The translations under genes were made by a program, and so were the position numbers. This document shows, piece after piece, positions 1 through 9,451 of a stretch of 64,000 nucleotides of DNA. Numbering within the stretch: position 1 is the first letter of the stretch; each line of letters opens with the position of its first letter. This DNA comes from Rhodococcus erythropolis NBRC 15567 (lineage in GTDB: Bacteria; Actinomycetota; Actinomycetes; Mycobacteriales; Mycobacteriaceae), in assembly GCF_001552595.1 (NCBI RefSeq), contig NZ_BCRM01000009.1, forward strand, positions 62,001 to 126,000, written 5' to 3'. The notes beneath the pieces are model-generated. The model saw only the letters and a list, made by a program, of their open reading frames with translations. It was not told where the DNA came from and searched no databases.

Positions 1-434
1 GAATGCAGAACTTCACCGGTGTGATCGACGACGGACACCGTCAGACCCTGATCGCCGACGTCCACCTGAGCTGTCGTGTCGTACCGCTCGGTTTTCCCGG
101 TCTCGGCGAGATACGCGTGTACTGCGGCAGGTTCGGGGATGGCACGGACCTGCTTCGGCGAGCGCGAGAGAGATGACCTGATGCTCGCGAGCTGGTCGTC
201 CGTGCGATAGCTGACACCGATCGAGCGCGGCGCTTCAGATCCGTCCGTTACCTGCGTCGTCATCAGCTTGATGGACGCCCGGACGAGGTCACCGACGTTG
301 GAATTGGCCTGATCCGCCGAGACGAAGCGAGTCTCGGCAGGCACCGCTCCTGGCGCGTTTGTGCTGGTATCGGTGTCGACGAGTGCTGAATAGACACCGG
401 AAGATCCAGTGGAAATTCCCAGTGAACAACTCAT
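1..434 (-). CDS. Unrecognised protein, N-terminal 144 residues (runs off the window)
   Basis: The frame opens at an ATG at 432-434 behind a strong GAGGAGG-like ribosome site and stays open to base 1, so the C-terminus is missing. The visible part starts MSCSLGISTGSSGVYSALVD and contains alternating short hydrophobic strands (RSIGVSYRT near residue 70, GLTVSVVDHTGEVLH at the edge). The opening 'LGIS...VYSALVD' resembles the first strand pair of actin/sugar-kinase-fold proteins and the N-terminus of mycobacterial DUF7159 proteins, but this is only an impression. There is no signal peptide. It is transcribed away from the potassium channel gene, with 161 bp between them. Function unknown. Confidence 0.7.
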   Translation of the reverse strand, partial: MSCSLGISTGSSGVYSALVDTDTSTNAPGAVPAETRFVSADQANSNVGDLVRASIKLMTTQVTDGSEAPRSIGVSYRTDDQLASIRSSLSRSPKQVRAIPEPAAVHAYLAETGKTERYDTTAQVDVGDQGLTVSVVDHTGEVLH

Positions 435-595
435 CGCGCACCTCCTCACAGTCAATACCGGTCAATGTTCAATCGACCGCCGTTATATGAACGTTACAGA
501 AGGTTCGTGAGGATTGCTCAGTGCTTTTTGTCTCCATGACACCCTTTTCGGACCGAAAGGGTGGTTTTACCTGCGAAATTGTCGATCATTGATTC

Positions 596-1156
596 ATGCG
601 GAAAAAAGGCGATTCTCCCCACATCGACCGGGATCGACGACGCGCGCTGATCCGGGGTGCGGTGCTTCGACCCACGCTGACGATGATCGCCTTCGGATGT
701 GCGTACTTCTTCCTGCCGTGGATCGATGTCCACACAGTGGGTGCGATTTTCCTCTTGATCGGTGGAGGGGCAGCGGTGCTTGCCGTGACGACCTGGCAGG
801 TGCGTCGAATTCTGCGTTCCGATGTGCCTTCTCTACAGGCGGTCGAAGCAGTGGCGGTCGTGATGCCGACCTACTTGCTGTTGGTGTCCATCACCTATTT
901 TTCGGTCGAGCATGCGAGTGCCGGCAGTTTCACCGAACCGCTGTCGCGTATGGCGGCCCTGTACTTTTCGCTGTCGGTGTTCTCGACCGTCGGCTTCGGC
1001 GACATCGCTGCACAGACGGACCTTGCCAGGGGACTCGTGAGCCTTCAGATCGTCTGCAATCTGGTGTTGATCGGATTCGGCGTTCGATTCGTGGTTGCCG
1101 CAGTGTCGTGGGCGAAAGCGCACCGCTCGCCTTCGAGCGGACCTGAAATCACCTAG
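596..1156 (+). CDS. Two-pore-helix potassium channel family protein
   Basis: This 186-residue integral membrane protein has hydrophobic segments near residues 25-43, 47-65, 86-101 and 148-171. The selectivity filter TVGFGD lies at residues 131-136, just after a pore helix, as in Ion_trans_2 (KcsA-like) channels. No cytoplasmic TrkA-N/RCK domain follows, so it should be an ungated or membrane-sensing K+ channel subunit that assembles as a tetramer. The ATG at 596 has no clear ribosome site upstream. The gene converges on the metallophosphoesterase gene, with 19 bp between the stops. Confidence 0.88.
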   Translation: MRKKGDSPHIDRDRRRALIRGAVLRPTLTMIAFGCAYFFLPWIDVHTVGAIFLLIGGGAAVLAVTTWQVRRILRSDVPSLQAVEAVAVVMPTYLLLVSITYFSVEHASAGSFTEPLSRMAALYFSLSVFSTVGFGDIAAQTDLARGLVSLQIVCNLVLIGFGVRFVVAAVSWAKAHRSPSSGPEIT

Positions 1157-1175
1157 GACACTGCGGCAATCGGAG

Positions 1176-2891
1176 TCATCGTCCGGTGTGGACCAACAAT
1201 TCGACGTTCTGGTCGACGCCGGTACCCGTCAACTTCGGGTCGCGGTGGATGTCGTTGAACGACAGTTCGCGGTACAGCGAGGCGAGCCCGGCTGCCGACT
1301 TGTCGCTGTACTCGACTGAATTGGGACTTTCCGCTTCGAAGAGCGTCGCAAGCAACGACACCGTTCCGTCGTGATTGTCCGCGATCTCGATGATGCGCCC
1401 GAGCTGCGGGTAGTCGATGTGAGAGGCGGTGTTGATCTCCCAGAAGCCCTGCTCGGGGGTCGCGCCGGGCCACGGGGTGATCTTGTTCTCGTGGGTGTGT
1501 CCGTTCACCCAGGCAAGTACGTTCGGGAAACGATGCAGCAAGTCCAGAAGCTGTGAACCGCGCAGGCGCGGCTCGAGGACGTTCTCGGGGTCGGGAATGA
1601 GATTGTCCATCGTGTCGCTCGTGTGGTGACTGAACAGCACGAAATAGGTGTCACTGCGCGACTCGGTGACGCGAGAGCCCGCGGCGTCGTAGTAGGTGCT
1701 GCTGCCGGCGCGCAGGGTGTTCTCGATCCACTGGAACTGAGCGGCGCCCAGCGAACCGTCGACAAGGCCTGCGCGGTTGGTGGAGTCCATGCTGATGCCG
1801 ACGACGCCCGGTGCGATCTGGAACGAGTAGTAGCCGATACCGGTTTCGCCGGCGTCGGGGGCGAAACCGTGCCCGACAGGGCCGGGGCCGGTGTGCGCGG
1901 GATCAAGGTGTGCGGCGATGAACTGCCGGGGTGTGAACGGTGCGCGCGACGGGTCGGGGGTGACCTGGCGCGGCGGCGTCGTGAAGGCGGACAGGATTCC
2001 GGGAATCGCACTGGGATCGAACTTGGTGGCGATGTCGATCTGCTTGGCCTGCTCCGGTGAACCGGGCACCTCGAATTTGAGAGATCCCGTGTACATCGCT
2101 TCGAGCGGTGGGATGCCGCTTGGCACCGTGCCGGACACCGAATCGTCGTGGTTGCCGAACACGCAGTACCAAGGGGTGTTCAGGCCGGGGCTCGACACGG
2201 GAGTGAACGCGGCCCCGAAGAAGTCCGGAATCTCCGGGAAGCCGGCCTTCTTGTACATGTCGAGCATCGGCGATTCAGGGTTCCAGTACAGATCGGCACC
2301 CGAGTTCTGCACACCCTCGTAGCGGTCCTTGGCGCCGGTGTTGGCGACGACGGTTCCGCCGTTGAGTGAGGTGAGGAACCAGTCGAGTTCGGCGAATTCC
2401 TTGTTGTCCGTGTTGTCGCCGGTGGTGACCACGGCATCGAAGGGGCGCGAGGTGTGCGGGCCGCTCCCGATCGAATTGACGCGTCGGACAAGCGAAATCA
2501 ACCCGTGCGCCGTCAAGGTCTCCTGGGGGCGGAACGCCGAACCGGTGATCTGATGGACGTATTCGAAACGCATGGGGGACTGGGCGTCGACGATGTGGAC
2601 GTCGGTCAACTGCACGAGTGAGGCGAGCGCGGTGCGTCGGTCCTCGCGTCCTGACTTCGGCTCGGCCAACTCGCTGCGCACGATGTTCGCCCAACCGGGA
2701 CCGGCAGTGAGCCTGGTGTAGCCGCTGCTGCTGACGGGCGTGGACACGGACTCGAGAGTGGTGCCGGGACCTGACGTCGGAATGGTCGACGCGCCTGCGT
2801 ATTGCAGGCCCCACGGCTTGCCAAGGCTGACCGCGCCGACGGCGCCGAGTCCGGCGAAGGTCAGAAAACTACGGCGATTGATGTTCGTCAC
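1176..2891 (-). CDS. Tat-exported metallophosphoesterase (TIGR03767-like)
   Basis: The protein has 571 residues and an N-terminal twin-arginine signal (NRRSFLTFAG at residues 5-14, then a hydrophobic stretch), so it is exported folded. Calcineurin-like metal-binding motifs appear in order: TDVHIVD, GDNTDN, GNHDD and GHTHEN. These give the Asp/His/Asn ligands of a dinuclear metal centre. The size and the long insertions fit the actinobacterial family named TIGR03767. The substrate is unknown; phosphomonoester or phosphodiester hydrolysis outside the membrane is inferred. It is divergent from groES, and its start lies about 80 bp from the CIRCE element. Confidence 0.88.
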   Translation of the reverse strand: MTNINRRSFLTFAGLGAVGAVSLGKPWGLQYAGASTIPTSGPGTTLESVSTPVSSSGYTRLTAGPGWANIVRSELAEPKSGREDRRTALASLVQLTDVHIVDAQSPMRFEYVHQITGSAFRPQETLTAHGLISLVRRVNSIGSGPHTSRPFDAVVTTGDNTDNKEFAELDWFLTSLNGGTVVANTGAKDRYEGVQNSGADLYWNPESPMLDMYKKAGFPEIPDFFGAAFTPVSSPGLNTPWYCVFGNHDDSVSGTVPSGIPPLEAMYTGSLKFEVPGSPEQAKQIDIATKFDPSAIPGILSAFTTPPRQVTPDPSRAPFTPRQFIAAHLDPAHTGPGPVGHGFAPDAGETGIGYYSFQIAPGVVGISMDSTNRAGLVDGSLGAAQFQWIENTLRAGSSTYYDAAGSRVTESRSDTYFVLFSHHTSDTMDNLIPDPENVLEPRLRGSQLLDLLHRFPNVLAWVNGHTHENKITPWPGATPEQGFWEINTASHIDYPQLGRIIEIADNHDGTVSLLATLFEAESPNSVEYSDKSAAGLASLYRELSFNDIHRDPKLTGTGVDQNVELLVHTGR

Positions 2892-2973
2892 GAAGTGAAC
2901 AATAGGTGAACGTGGTGGACGGCTGTCCTGTTTCGCTCTGGACGAAGAGAAAAATGCGCCCAGTCCTTGAGGG

Positions 2974-3000
2974 TTGGCACTCTCACGTATAGAGTGCCAA
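2974..3000 (+). promoter_or_regulatory. CIRCE element (HrcA operator) of the groE operon
   Basis: This is a perfect inverted repeat, TTGGCACTC - 9 bases - GAGTGCCAA, with the classic 9-9-9 geometry of CIRCE (consensus TTAGCACTC-N9-GAGTGCTAA). It lies about 125 bp upstream of the groES start and overlaps a possible promoter (TTGAGG at 2967-2972, TATAGA at 2988-2993). HrcA repression relieved by heat shock is the known mode. HrcA is not encoded in this window. Confidence 0.95.
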
Positions 3001-3124
3001 TTGGCGCTGATCGAGTTCCGGCACCCGCGACGACGGGACTGCAGTGACGCGCCGTAAACGGCATACCCAAACAGCTGTCCGAGGATCGCCTCGGACGCAC
3101 ATACCCCAAAGTGGAGGGCTCATC

Positions 3125-3424
3125 GTGGCGAGCGTCAACATCAAGCCGCTCGAGGACAAGATCCTCGTCCAGGCCAACGAGGCTGAAACGACGACGGCTT
3201 CCGGCCTGGTCATTCCTGACACAGCCAAGGAAAAGCCCCAGGAGGGCACCGTCGTTGCAGTCGGCGAAGGCCGCGTCAACGAGCAGGGCAACCGCATCCC
3301 GGTCGACGTCAAGGAGGGTGACACGGTCATCTACTCCAAGTACGGCGGAACCGAGATCAAGTACGCCGGCCAGGAATACCTGATCCTGTCGGCACGCGAC
3401 GTGCTGGCTGTCGTCTCCAAGTAA
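3125..3424 (+). CDS. groS: Co-chaperonin GroES (Hsp10)
   Basis: This 99-residue GroES is the heptameric lid of the GroEL folding chamber. It shows the N-terminal [12 protein letters not shown] strand, the mobile loop ([14 protein letters not shown]) and the C-terminal strand [13 protein letters not shown]. The start is the GTG at 3125, preceded by GGAGGG at 8 nt. The frame is open upstream to an ATG at 3044, but that extension would run back towards the promoter and matches no GroES. First gene of the CIRCE-controlled groES-groEL1 operon. Confidence 0.97.
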   Translation: MASVNIKPLEDKILVQANEAETTTASGLVIPDTAKEKPQEGTVVAVGEGRVNEQGNRIPVDVKEGDTVIYSKYGGTEIKYAGQEYLILSARDVLAVVSK

Positions 3425-3435
3425 GACACACGTGA

Positions 3436-5121
<1,686 letters not shown>

Positions 5122-5142
5122 CTCGCTGCTCGTAGTTTCGAC

Positions 5143-5187
5143 AAAGAAGAGATCCCCCACCGGATTCCGGTGGGGGATCTCTTCTTT
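5143..5187. terminator. Bidirectional terminator between groEL1 and rskA
   Basis: An essentially perfect hairpin of about 20 bp has arms built from AAAGAAGAGATCCCCCACCG and its complement. It lies 21 bp after the groEL1 stop and 10 bp from the rskA stop. The A-rich and T-rich outer ends give a U-run on either strand, so it should terminate both convergent transcripts. Confidence 0.9.
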
Positions 5188-5197
5188 CGTCTGGCGA

Positions 5198-5935
5198 TCA
5201 GATGAGCGGGATCGTTGCGAACGGCTCGCTGGTGGGCTGCTGCGATCCGCCGGGCGGTTCGACCGTGAACGCCAACTTCGTGTTCGGGCCGATGCCGTCG
5301 AGCACCACCTGGGTAGTGGGTTTGACGTCGCTCGGAGCCATCGTCCCCATCGGGATCATCGTGGTGTCGTCGGTGTCGCCCGGCACCAGCCACATCTGGT
5401 AGACGGTATCCGGACTCGGGGGAGTCACATCGTTCATCACGAGGACTGCGGCGTCTTCGGAGGGCGAGAACAGCGTCGTGGCACTACCGCCGCCCGGAAT
5501 GTCACGCGTCGTGGCATGAACGTCGGGTGCTGCCATGATTTCGGATGCGGGGTTCTGCGGCGGCGTGTTGTCGGACAGCGTGCGTCCGATTCCGATGCCG
5601 CCGACCAGGATTGCGACTGCGGCGGCCGCCGCAAGTGCCATGGTCCACGGGCGTCGACGGTTACGACGCTCGGCCAGCGAAACCGGGGCGTTGGGAGCCG
5701 CGGTCTGTTCTGCGATCGAGGCGAGGACGCTGCTGCGCAGCGACGGCGGGGGCTCGACGGCGTCGACGACGGTCATCGCGGCCATGGTTTCGGAGGTGAG
5801 TCGGACCTGGGCGTCGAATTCGGCGCGGGTCGCGGAGTCCGAAGCGGCAAGTCGTCTGTCGACCTCACGGCGCTCGTCGAGGTCCAACGCATCGATCGCG
5901 TAGGCGTACGCGTAGTCGATCAGCTCTTCGTCCAT
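5198..5935 (-). CDS. rskA: Anti-sigma-K factor RskA
   Basis: This 245-residue single-pass membrane protein has an N-terminal cytoplasmic sigma-binding region (residues 1-95, rich in acidic and Arg residues). A transmembrane helix follows at about 97-117. The extracytoplasmic C-terminal domain contains the family's VYQMWLVPG strand. This is the RskA layout: the factor holds SigK inactive until regulated intramembrane proteolysis. It begins 1 bp after the sigK stop, so the two are co-expressed. It converges on groEL1 across a shared terminator. Confidence 0.92.
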   Translation of the reverse strand: MDEELIDYAYAYAIDALDLDERREVDRRLAASDSATRAEFDAQVRLTSETMAAMTVVDAVEPPPSLRSSVLASIAEQTAAPNAPVSLAERRNRRRPWTMALAAAAAVAILVGGIGIGRTLSDNTPPQNPASEIMAAPDVHATTRDIPGGGSATTLFSPSEDAAVLVMNDVTPPSPDTVYQMWLVPGDTDDTTMIPMGTMAPSDVKPTTQVVLDGIGPNTKLAFTVEPPGGSQQPTSEPFATIPLI

Positions 5936-5936
5936 C

Positions 5937-6605
5937 TCACATCACCCCCAAACATCCACGTAGGCGCAGTAGTCCGTCGCGAATTCGCGACTTGATCGTG
6001 GGAATCGCCACGCCGAGATCTTCGGCCACCTCGCGGTACGTTCGGCCGCCGTAATAGGCGAGAGTCACCGATTGGCGCTGAGTGTCCGTCAGCGTTTCGA
6101 GACAGTCGGTGACAGCACGATGCTCGTCTCTTCGTGTCACTTCGTCGCTGACGACGTCGAACTCGGGAGTGGCATTGGTGGTGTCGTAGAGAGCCTGTCG
6201 ATCCGAACTCGACTGTTCGGAGCGCACGCGATCCACCGCGCGGCGGTGGGCAAGTGTCAGAAGCCAGGAGAGTGCGGACCCCTTGGCAGGATCGAAGCTG
6301 TCGGCCGATTTCCAGGCTTGGAGGTAGACCTCTTGGACCGCTTCCTCGGAGAAGCCTGGATCACGGAGTACACGGAGAACCATGCCGTAGACGCGGGAGC
6401 TGGTTCGGTCGTAGAACTCGGCAAAGGCGCTCTGGTCGCCACCGGCCACGTTCGCGAGGATCACTGCCAGCTCGCGTGATTCCACGATTCGCGCGGTGCG
6501 GGCCGCAGAATTGTCCGTCGGGCATGCGTCGGCCGCATCCGACGCATGGTCTGGCTCGCTCACGAAGAGTTGTCTCGCTTCATCGCGTACAACCGTAGCG
6601 TGCAT
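5937..6605 (-). CDS. sigK: ECF sigma factor SigK
   Basis: The 222-residue ECF sigma factor has region 2 (FAEFYDRTSSRVYGMVLRVL, then AVQEVYLQAW) and region 4 (QRQSVTLAYYGGRTYREVAE, then a helix-turn-helix IPTIKSRIRDGLLRLR). It pairs with RskA directly downstream. The ATG at 6605 has only a weak ribosome site; a GTG at 6563 would give a protein 14 residues shorter and closer to family length. No copy of the SigK-like promoter seen upstream of the fasciclin gene was found in front of sigK itself. Confidence 0.92.
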   Translation of the reverse strand: MHATVVRDEARQLFVSEPDHASDAADACPTDNSAARTARIVESRELAVILANVAGGDQSAFAEFYDRTSSRVYGMVLRVLRDPGFSEEAVQEVYLQAWKSADSFDPAKGSALSWLLTLAHRRAVDRVRSEQSSSDRQALYDTTNATPEFDVVSDEVTRRDEHRAVTDCLETLTDTQRQSVTLAYYGGRTYREVAEDLGVAIPTIKSRIRDGLLRLRGCLGVM

Positions 6606-6641
6606 GTCCGGTTCTTTTCTCTCGGCCCGCCGTTGGCCGCC

Positions 6642-6681
6642 GTGCGCCTTTATTAACCGCGGGGGGTTAATAAAGGCGCAC
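6642..6681 (-). terminator. Palindromic terminator repeat, copy 1
   Basis: Seventeen-base perfect arms (GTGCGCCTTTATTAACC and its complement) flank a 6-nt GC loop. It lies 12 bp after the fasciclin gene stop and upstream of sigK, so it should end the fasciclin transcript. The same element occurs once more at 21918-21957, in inverted orientation. Confidence 0.8.
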
Positions 6682-6693
6682 AGCAGGTGGGGA

Positions 6694-7359
6694 CTACTGC
6701 GGCATCAGCACCGAATCGATGAGGTAGACGGTGGCGTTTGCGGTCTTGACTCCACCGCAGACGACAGTTGCGTCGTTGACCTTGATGTTGTCACCGGATC
6801 CGGTGACGGTGACCGTTCCGCCCTCGGCGGTGGGGTGCGTTCCGTCGATCGCGTCAGGAGCGATCTGGCCGGGAACCACGTGGTAGGTGAGGATCTTGGT
6901 GAGCGTGGCGCTGTCCGTCTTGAGGCTGTCGATCGTCGCGGGGTCGATCTTGGCGAATGCCGAGTCGATCGGCGCGAAGACGGTGAACTCGCCGCCGTTG
7001 AGAGTGTCGACCAGGTTGACGTCCGGGTTGAGCTGTCCGGAGACTGCCGCGGTCAAGGTGGTGAGCAACGGATTGTTGGATGCCGCTGTGGCAACCGGAT
7101 CCTGGGCCATTCCGCTGACCGATCCGGCGCCGCTCGGCACTGCGGCTGCATAGTCGGCACAACCGGCACCGACCAGATCAGAAGCAGGCTCCGCCATCGC
7201 GCTGCTGGGAGACATGCTCGATCCCATGGCAGAAGACGTCATGGCGGCGCTGGACGTGTCGGTCGACGAATCGTTGTCGTCGGAGGAGCAACCGACGACG
7301 CCGAAGACGGCGAAAGAGGCTGCTGCGGTGACTGCCAGAACTCGAGTAGAGGTGTTCAT
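6694..7359 (-). CDS. Fasciclin-domain lipoprotein (MPT70/MPT83-like)
   Basis: This 221-residue protein begins with a lipoprotein signal (hydrophobic core, lipobox VVGC with Cys24), followed by a Ser/Met-rich linker and one fasciclin (FAS1) domain from about residue 85 to the end. Typical FAS1 motifs are [14 protein letters not shown] and [10 protein letters not shown]. The start is the ATG at 7359 behind AGGAAGG; the upstream frame extension lacks a signal. In M. tuberculosis the homologues MPT83 and MPT70 are the main SigK targets. Here the gene sits beside sigK-rskA with a SigK-like promoter, so SigK control is likely. Role at the cell surface unknown. Confidence 0.92.
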   Translation of the reverse strand: MNTSTRVLAVTAAASFAVFGVVGCSSDDNDSSTDTSSAAMTSSAMGSSMSPSSAMAEPASDLVGAGCADYAAAVPSGAGSVSGMAQDPVATAASNNPLLTTLTAAVSGQLNPDVNLVDTLNGGEFTVFAPIDSAFAKIDPATIDSLKTDSATLTKILTYHVVPGQIAPDAIDGTHPTAEGGTVTVTGSGDNIKVNDATVVCGGVKTANATVYLIDSVLMPQ

Positions 7360-7406
7360 GGGTCTGCCTTCCTGAAGGGATGTGCTGAGGTGCACTGTCA
7401 GAAGGC

Positions 7407-7433
7407 ATTCGGAGTCGGTTGTCGACAGGATGG
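7407..7433 (-). promoter_or_regulatory. Candidate SigK promoter of the fasciclin gene
   Basis: Read on the minus strand, the sequence has CCATCC (7433-7428), a 15-base spacer and CCGAAT (7412-7407). Both hexamers equal the mycobacterial SigK -35 and -10 consensus as I recall it, though the spacer there is usually 16-17. The -10 lies 47 bp upstream of the ATG, leaving a leader of about 40 nt with a good ribosome site. Confidence 0.7.
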
Positions 7434-7479
7434 GTCGGAGTCGGAAATTCTTTTCAGGAGCTGGTGTACACAAGCAAAA

Positions 7480-7501
7480 GCCCCCGAAAACTCTCGGGGG
7501 C
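7480..7501 (-). terminator. Intrinsic terminator of whiB3
   Basis: The hairpin arms GCCCCCGA and TCGGGGGC enclose a 6-nt loop and, on the minus strand, are followed by CTTTTGCTTG. It lies 23 bp beyond the whiB3 stop, so it insulates the fasciclin promoter from whiB3 read-through. Confidence 0.85.
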
Positions 7502-7524
7502 CTTGTGCACTCGACCTACGTGTA

Positions 7525-7821
7525 TCAGGAAGCTATGCGGGTGGTGCGACGGTGGCGCGCATGTAGTTCACGTTCGGTTTCCGACATTCCTCCCCAGATG
7601 CCGTACGGCTCGGCGACGGTCAGCGCGTGGCTGCGGCACTGCATCAGTACCGGGCACTGACGGCACATCTCTTTTGCGCGGGTTTCGCGCTGGGCACGTG
7701 CTCTACCGCGTTCGCCATCAGGATGGAAGAACATGGAGGAGTCGACTCCGCGGCACAGACCGTGCATCTGCCAGTCCCAGATGTCTGCGTTGGGGCCTGG
7801 AAGGTGATTCGGTGCAGGCAT
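7525..7821 (-). CDS. whiB3: WhiB3 redox-sensing transcription regulator
   Basis: This 98-residue WhiB protein has four cluster-ligating cysteines (Cys23, 53, 56, 62; C-x29-C-x2-C-x5-C) for a [4Fe-4S] centre, and the GIWGG turn at 74-78 before a basic C-terminal tail. The N-terminus LPGPNADIWDWQ and the SSMFFHPDGERGRA segment are specific to WhiB3 among WhiB paralogues. In mycobacteria WhiB3 works with SigA to control lipid and redox metabolism. The start at 7821 has AGGAG just upstream. Its position next to the Rv3415c-like gene and sigD is conserved. Confidence 0.95.
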   Translation of the reverse strand: MPAPNHLPGPNADIWDWQMHGLCRGVDSSMFFHPDGERGRARAQRETRAKEMCRQCPVLMQCRSHALTVAEPYGIWGGMSETERELHARHRRTTRIAS

Positions 7822-7844
7822 GTTGACTCCTTACTGCAAGCTCG

Positions 7845-7887
7845 CGTTGATCAACGAGCGGACCAAGTTGCCCGGAGGTTATCCGGG
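7845..7887 (-). promoter_or_regulatory. Palindromes in the whiB3 leader
   Basis: Two inverted repeats lie just upstream of the whiB3 ribosome site: the 12-bp palindrome CGTTGATCAACG at 7845-7856, and a hairpin CCCGGA-ggtta-TCCGGG at 7871-7887. They could be an operator and a leader hairpin; which one matters is not evident. Confidence 0.45.
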
Positions 7888-8426
7888 CCTTCTGAATCGT
7901 TCACGCTTGCTAACCGTAAGGGTGCTGAGTAAATCGCGTCAATAGGCTCGTTCAGTGGCGATCGGCATATATCGAAATGCGAGAGTTAACGAAGTATATA
8001 TTTACATTTCGGGTCTCTCATGCGTTGTGCTTCGCCGATGTTGAAATCGGGTCGATCGAGGTGGTGGCAGGCAAGCCTGGCTGCTCGAGATGCGAAACCC
8101 ACAGATCAGGGATATGTTTGCTGCTGATCGCCCGGCGAAAACACTCAATCCTTCGGCTCGGTTTGCGTCATTTGTCCGATATTGCGCGGGCAGGGGCGTA
8201 CTCCATTTCGGGACTTAGTGCCCAAGTTTCAACTAGGACATCTGTCCAATAAGTAATGCGCAGTTAACGTCACGGATATATGCCCGTTAAATATCATTAC
8301 GAGTACATTCGGCAAATCTCAGTTGAATATCTGATTAACTCCGACAAACTTGCCTTTTCGTCTTCCCGTGCGGCAAACGGCATCGGTCAGGCGCTTGTCT
8401 GTTGGCGCTGCTGCGATGATCTACCT
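7888..8426. other. Gene-free, unusually AT-rich divergent promoter region
   Basis: Between the whiB3 leader and the next gene lies a stretch clearly poorer in G+C than its surroundings, especially 7965-8010 and 8240-8360 (for example TATATATTTACATTT and TTAAATATCATTACG). A 91-codon open frame at 7977-8252 has atypical composition and no ribosome site, so I do not call it. The region probably holds the whiB3 promoter and regulator or nucleoid-protein sites. Confidence 0.5.
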
Positions 8427-9275
8427 GTGTCGACACCTGAGCCCCCTGAATCGCCTTCGTTCATTGAGTCACCTGGCCTTCCCGGGACTCTCGAATCCGC
8501 CGCATTCGGTGCGGATCCGGACCTTGACCGTCTCCCGGCGCCTTGCTCAACCCGGGATTGGTGGACAACGGCAGTAATTCTGGGTGGTCAGGGGCACTAC
8601 GCCAGGGCGCGGGCAGCATTGGATGTCCTCGATCGGCTCACGACGGGGTCCTCGACGCACTCGGATCGAATTCTTGCCTCTCTCTCTGCCAGCACGAGGG
8701 CGTCGTTTCTTCGCCAGAGTGGACGTCACGCACTCGCGTCGACGTGGGACGGGCGCGCACTGGCGATCGTCGGCGGTCTGCCAGTCGATCCAGAGGCTGC
8801 CTGTGACGCTCTGACCGGTCTGGCCGCGGACGCCCTCGGTTGTGGCCGGCTCCAGCTCGGCTGGCGCCTGCTGGGGGAGTGTCGGACCCGTCTGGGCGGC
8901 GAGGGCGGGCTGTGGCGGCAGGAAATTCGGATCGAATGGGTCTCGGCGGAACTGGCGCTGGCGGGAGGTGACTTCGCGCGCGCCCGCAGACACGCAGAAC
9001 GCGCCGTCGAATTGTCGGGGAAATCGGAGTCCGTCCGGCACCGCGTGAAGTCGGATCTACTGCGCAGCGCCGCGCTGACCGGAACAGACCCAAGCGCTGC
9101 CGTGGAGTCGGCAGCGGAAGTGCTTGCGCGGTGTCAGCAATACGGCCTGCTGCCCCTGGCCTGGGCGTCGTCGCTGCTGATCGAGGGCGTGAGCGGCGGG
9201 AGGACCTCGCCGAGTGCCCGTGAGATCGGCGATCTGATTGCGATGCGCGGTGGATCACTCCTACCTTTGTCGTAA
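8427..9275 (+). CDS. Conserved protein of the sigD neighbourhood (Rv3415c-like)
   Basis: This 282-residue soluble protein is rich in Ala, Arg and Leu and has repeated helical segments (for example ILGGQGHYARARAALDVLDR and LALAGGDFARARRHAERAVE) that look like degenerate TPR helices. I use the GTG at 8427 because upstream codons lie in AT-rich sequence of non-coding character. There is no clear ribosome site, so leaderless translation is possible. Its place between whiB3 and sigD matches M. tuberculosis Rv3415c. Function unknown; a link to SigD signalling is only suggested by position. Confidence 0.8.
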   Translation: MSTPEPPESPSFIESPGLPGTLESAAFGADPDLDRLPAPCSTRDWWTTAVILGGQGHYARARAALDVLDRLTTGSSTHSDRILASLSASTRASFLRQSGRHALASTWDGRALAIVGGLPVDPEAACDALTGLAADALGCGRLQLGWRLLGECRTRLGGEGGLWRQEIRIEWVSAELALAGGDFARARRHAERAVELSGKSESVRHRVKSDLLRSAALTGTDPSAAVESAAEVLARCQQYGLLPLAWASSLLIEGVSGGRTSPSAREIGDLIAMRGGSLLPLS

Positions 9276-9451
9276 TCGATCCACCCGAAGTCTCTCGCGA
9301 ACGATTCCCACAGGGCCGTTTTGATATCGCGACTGCTGGGCGGGCATGCGGAGACCAGCCGGTCCGGATGGTTACTCTTAGAGGGTTCCGCTGAGAGCGG
9401 GAGCACACCCGCTCGGGAGGTGCCACTGTAACGCCAGGATTTTCGCTGGCG

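Noticed and set aside
6496-7566. A 356-codon plus-strand frame across sigK start and the fasciclin gene
   Set aside because: Crosses the terminator repeat and opposes recognisable genes.
7977-8252. Possible 91-codon gene in the AT-rich region
   Set aside because: No ribosome site and codon use unlike the rest of the window.
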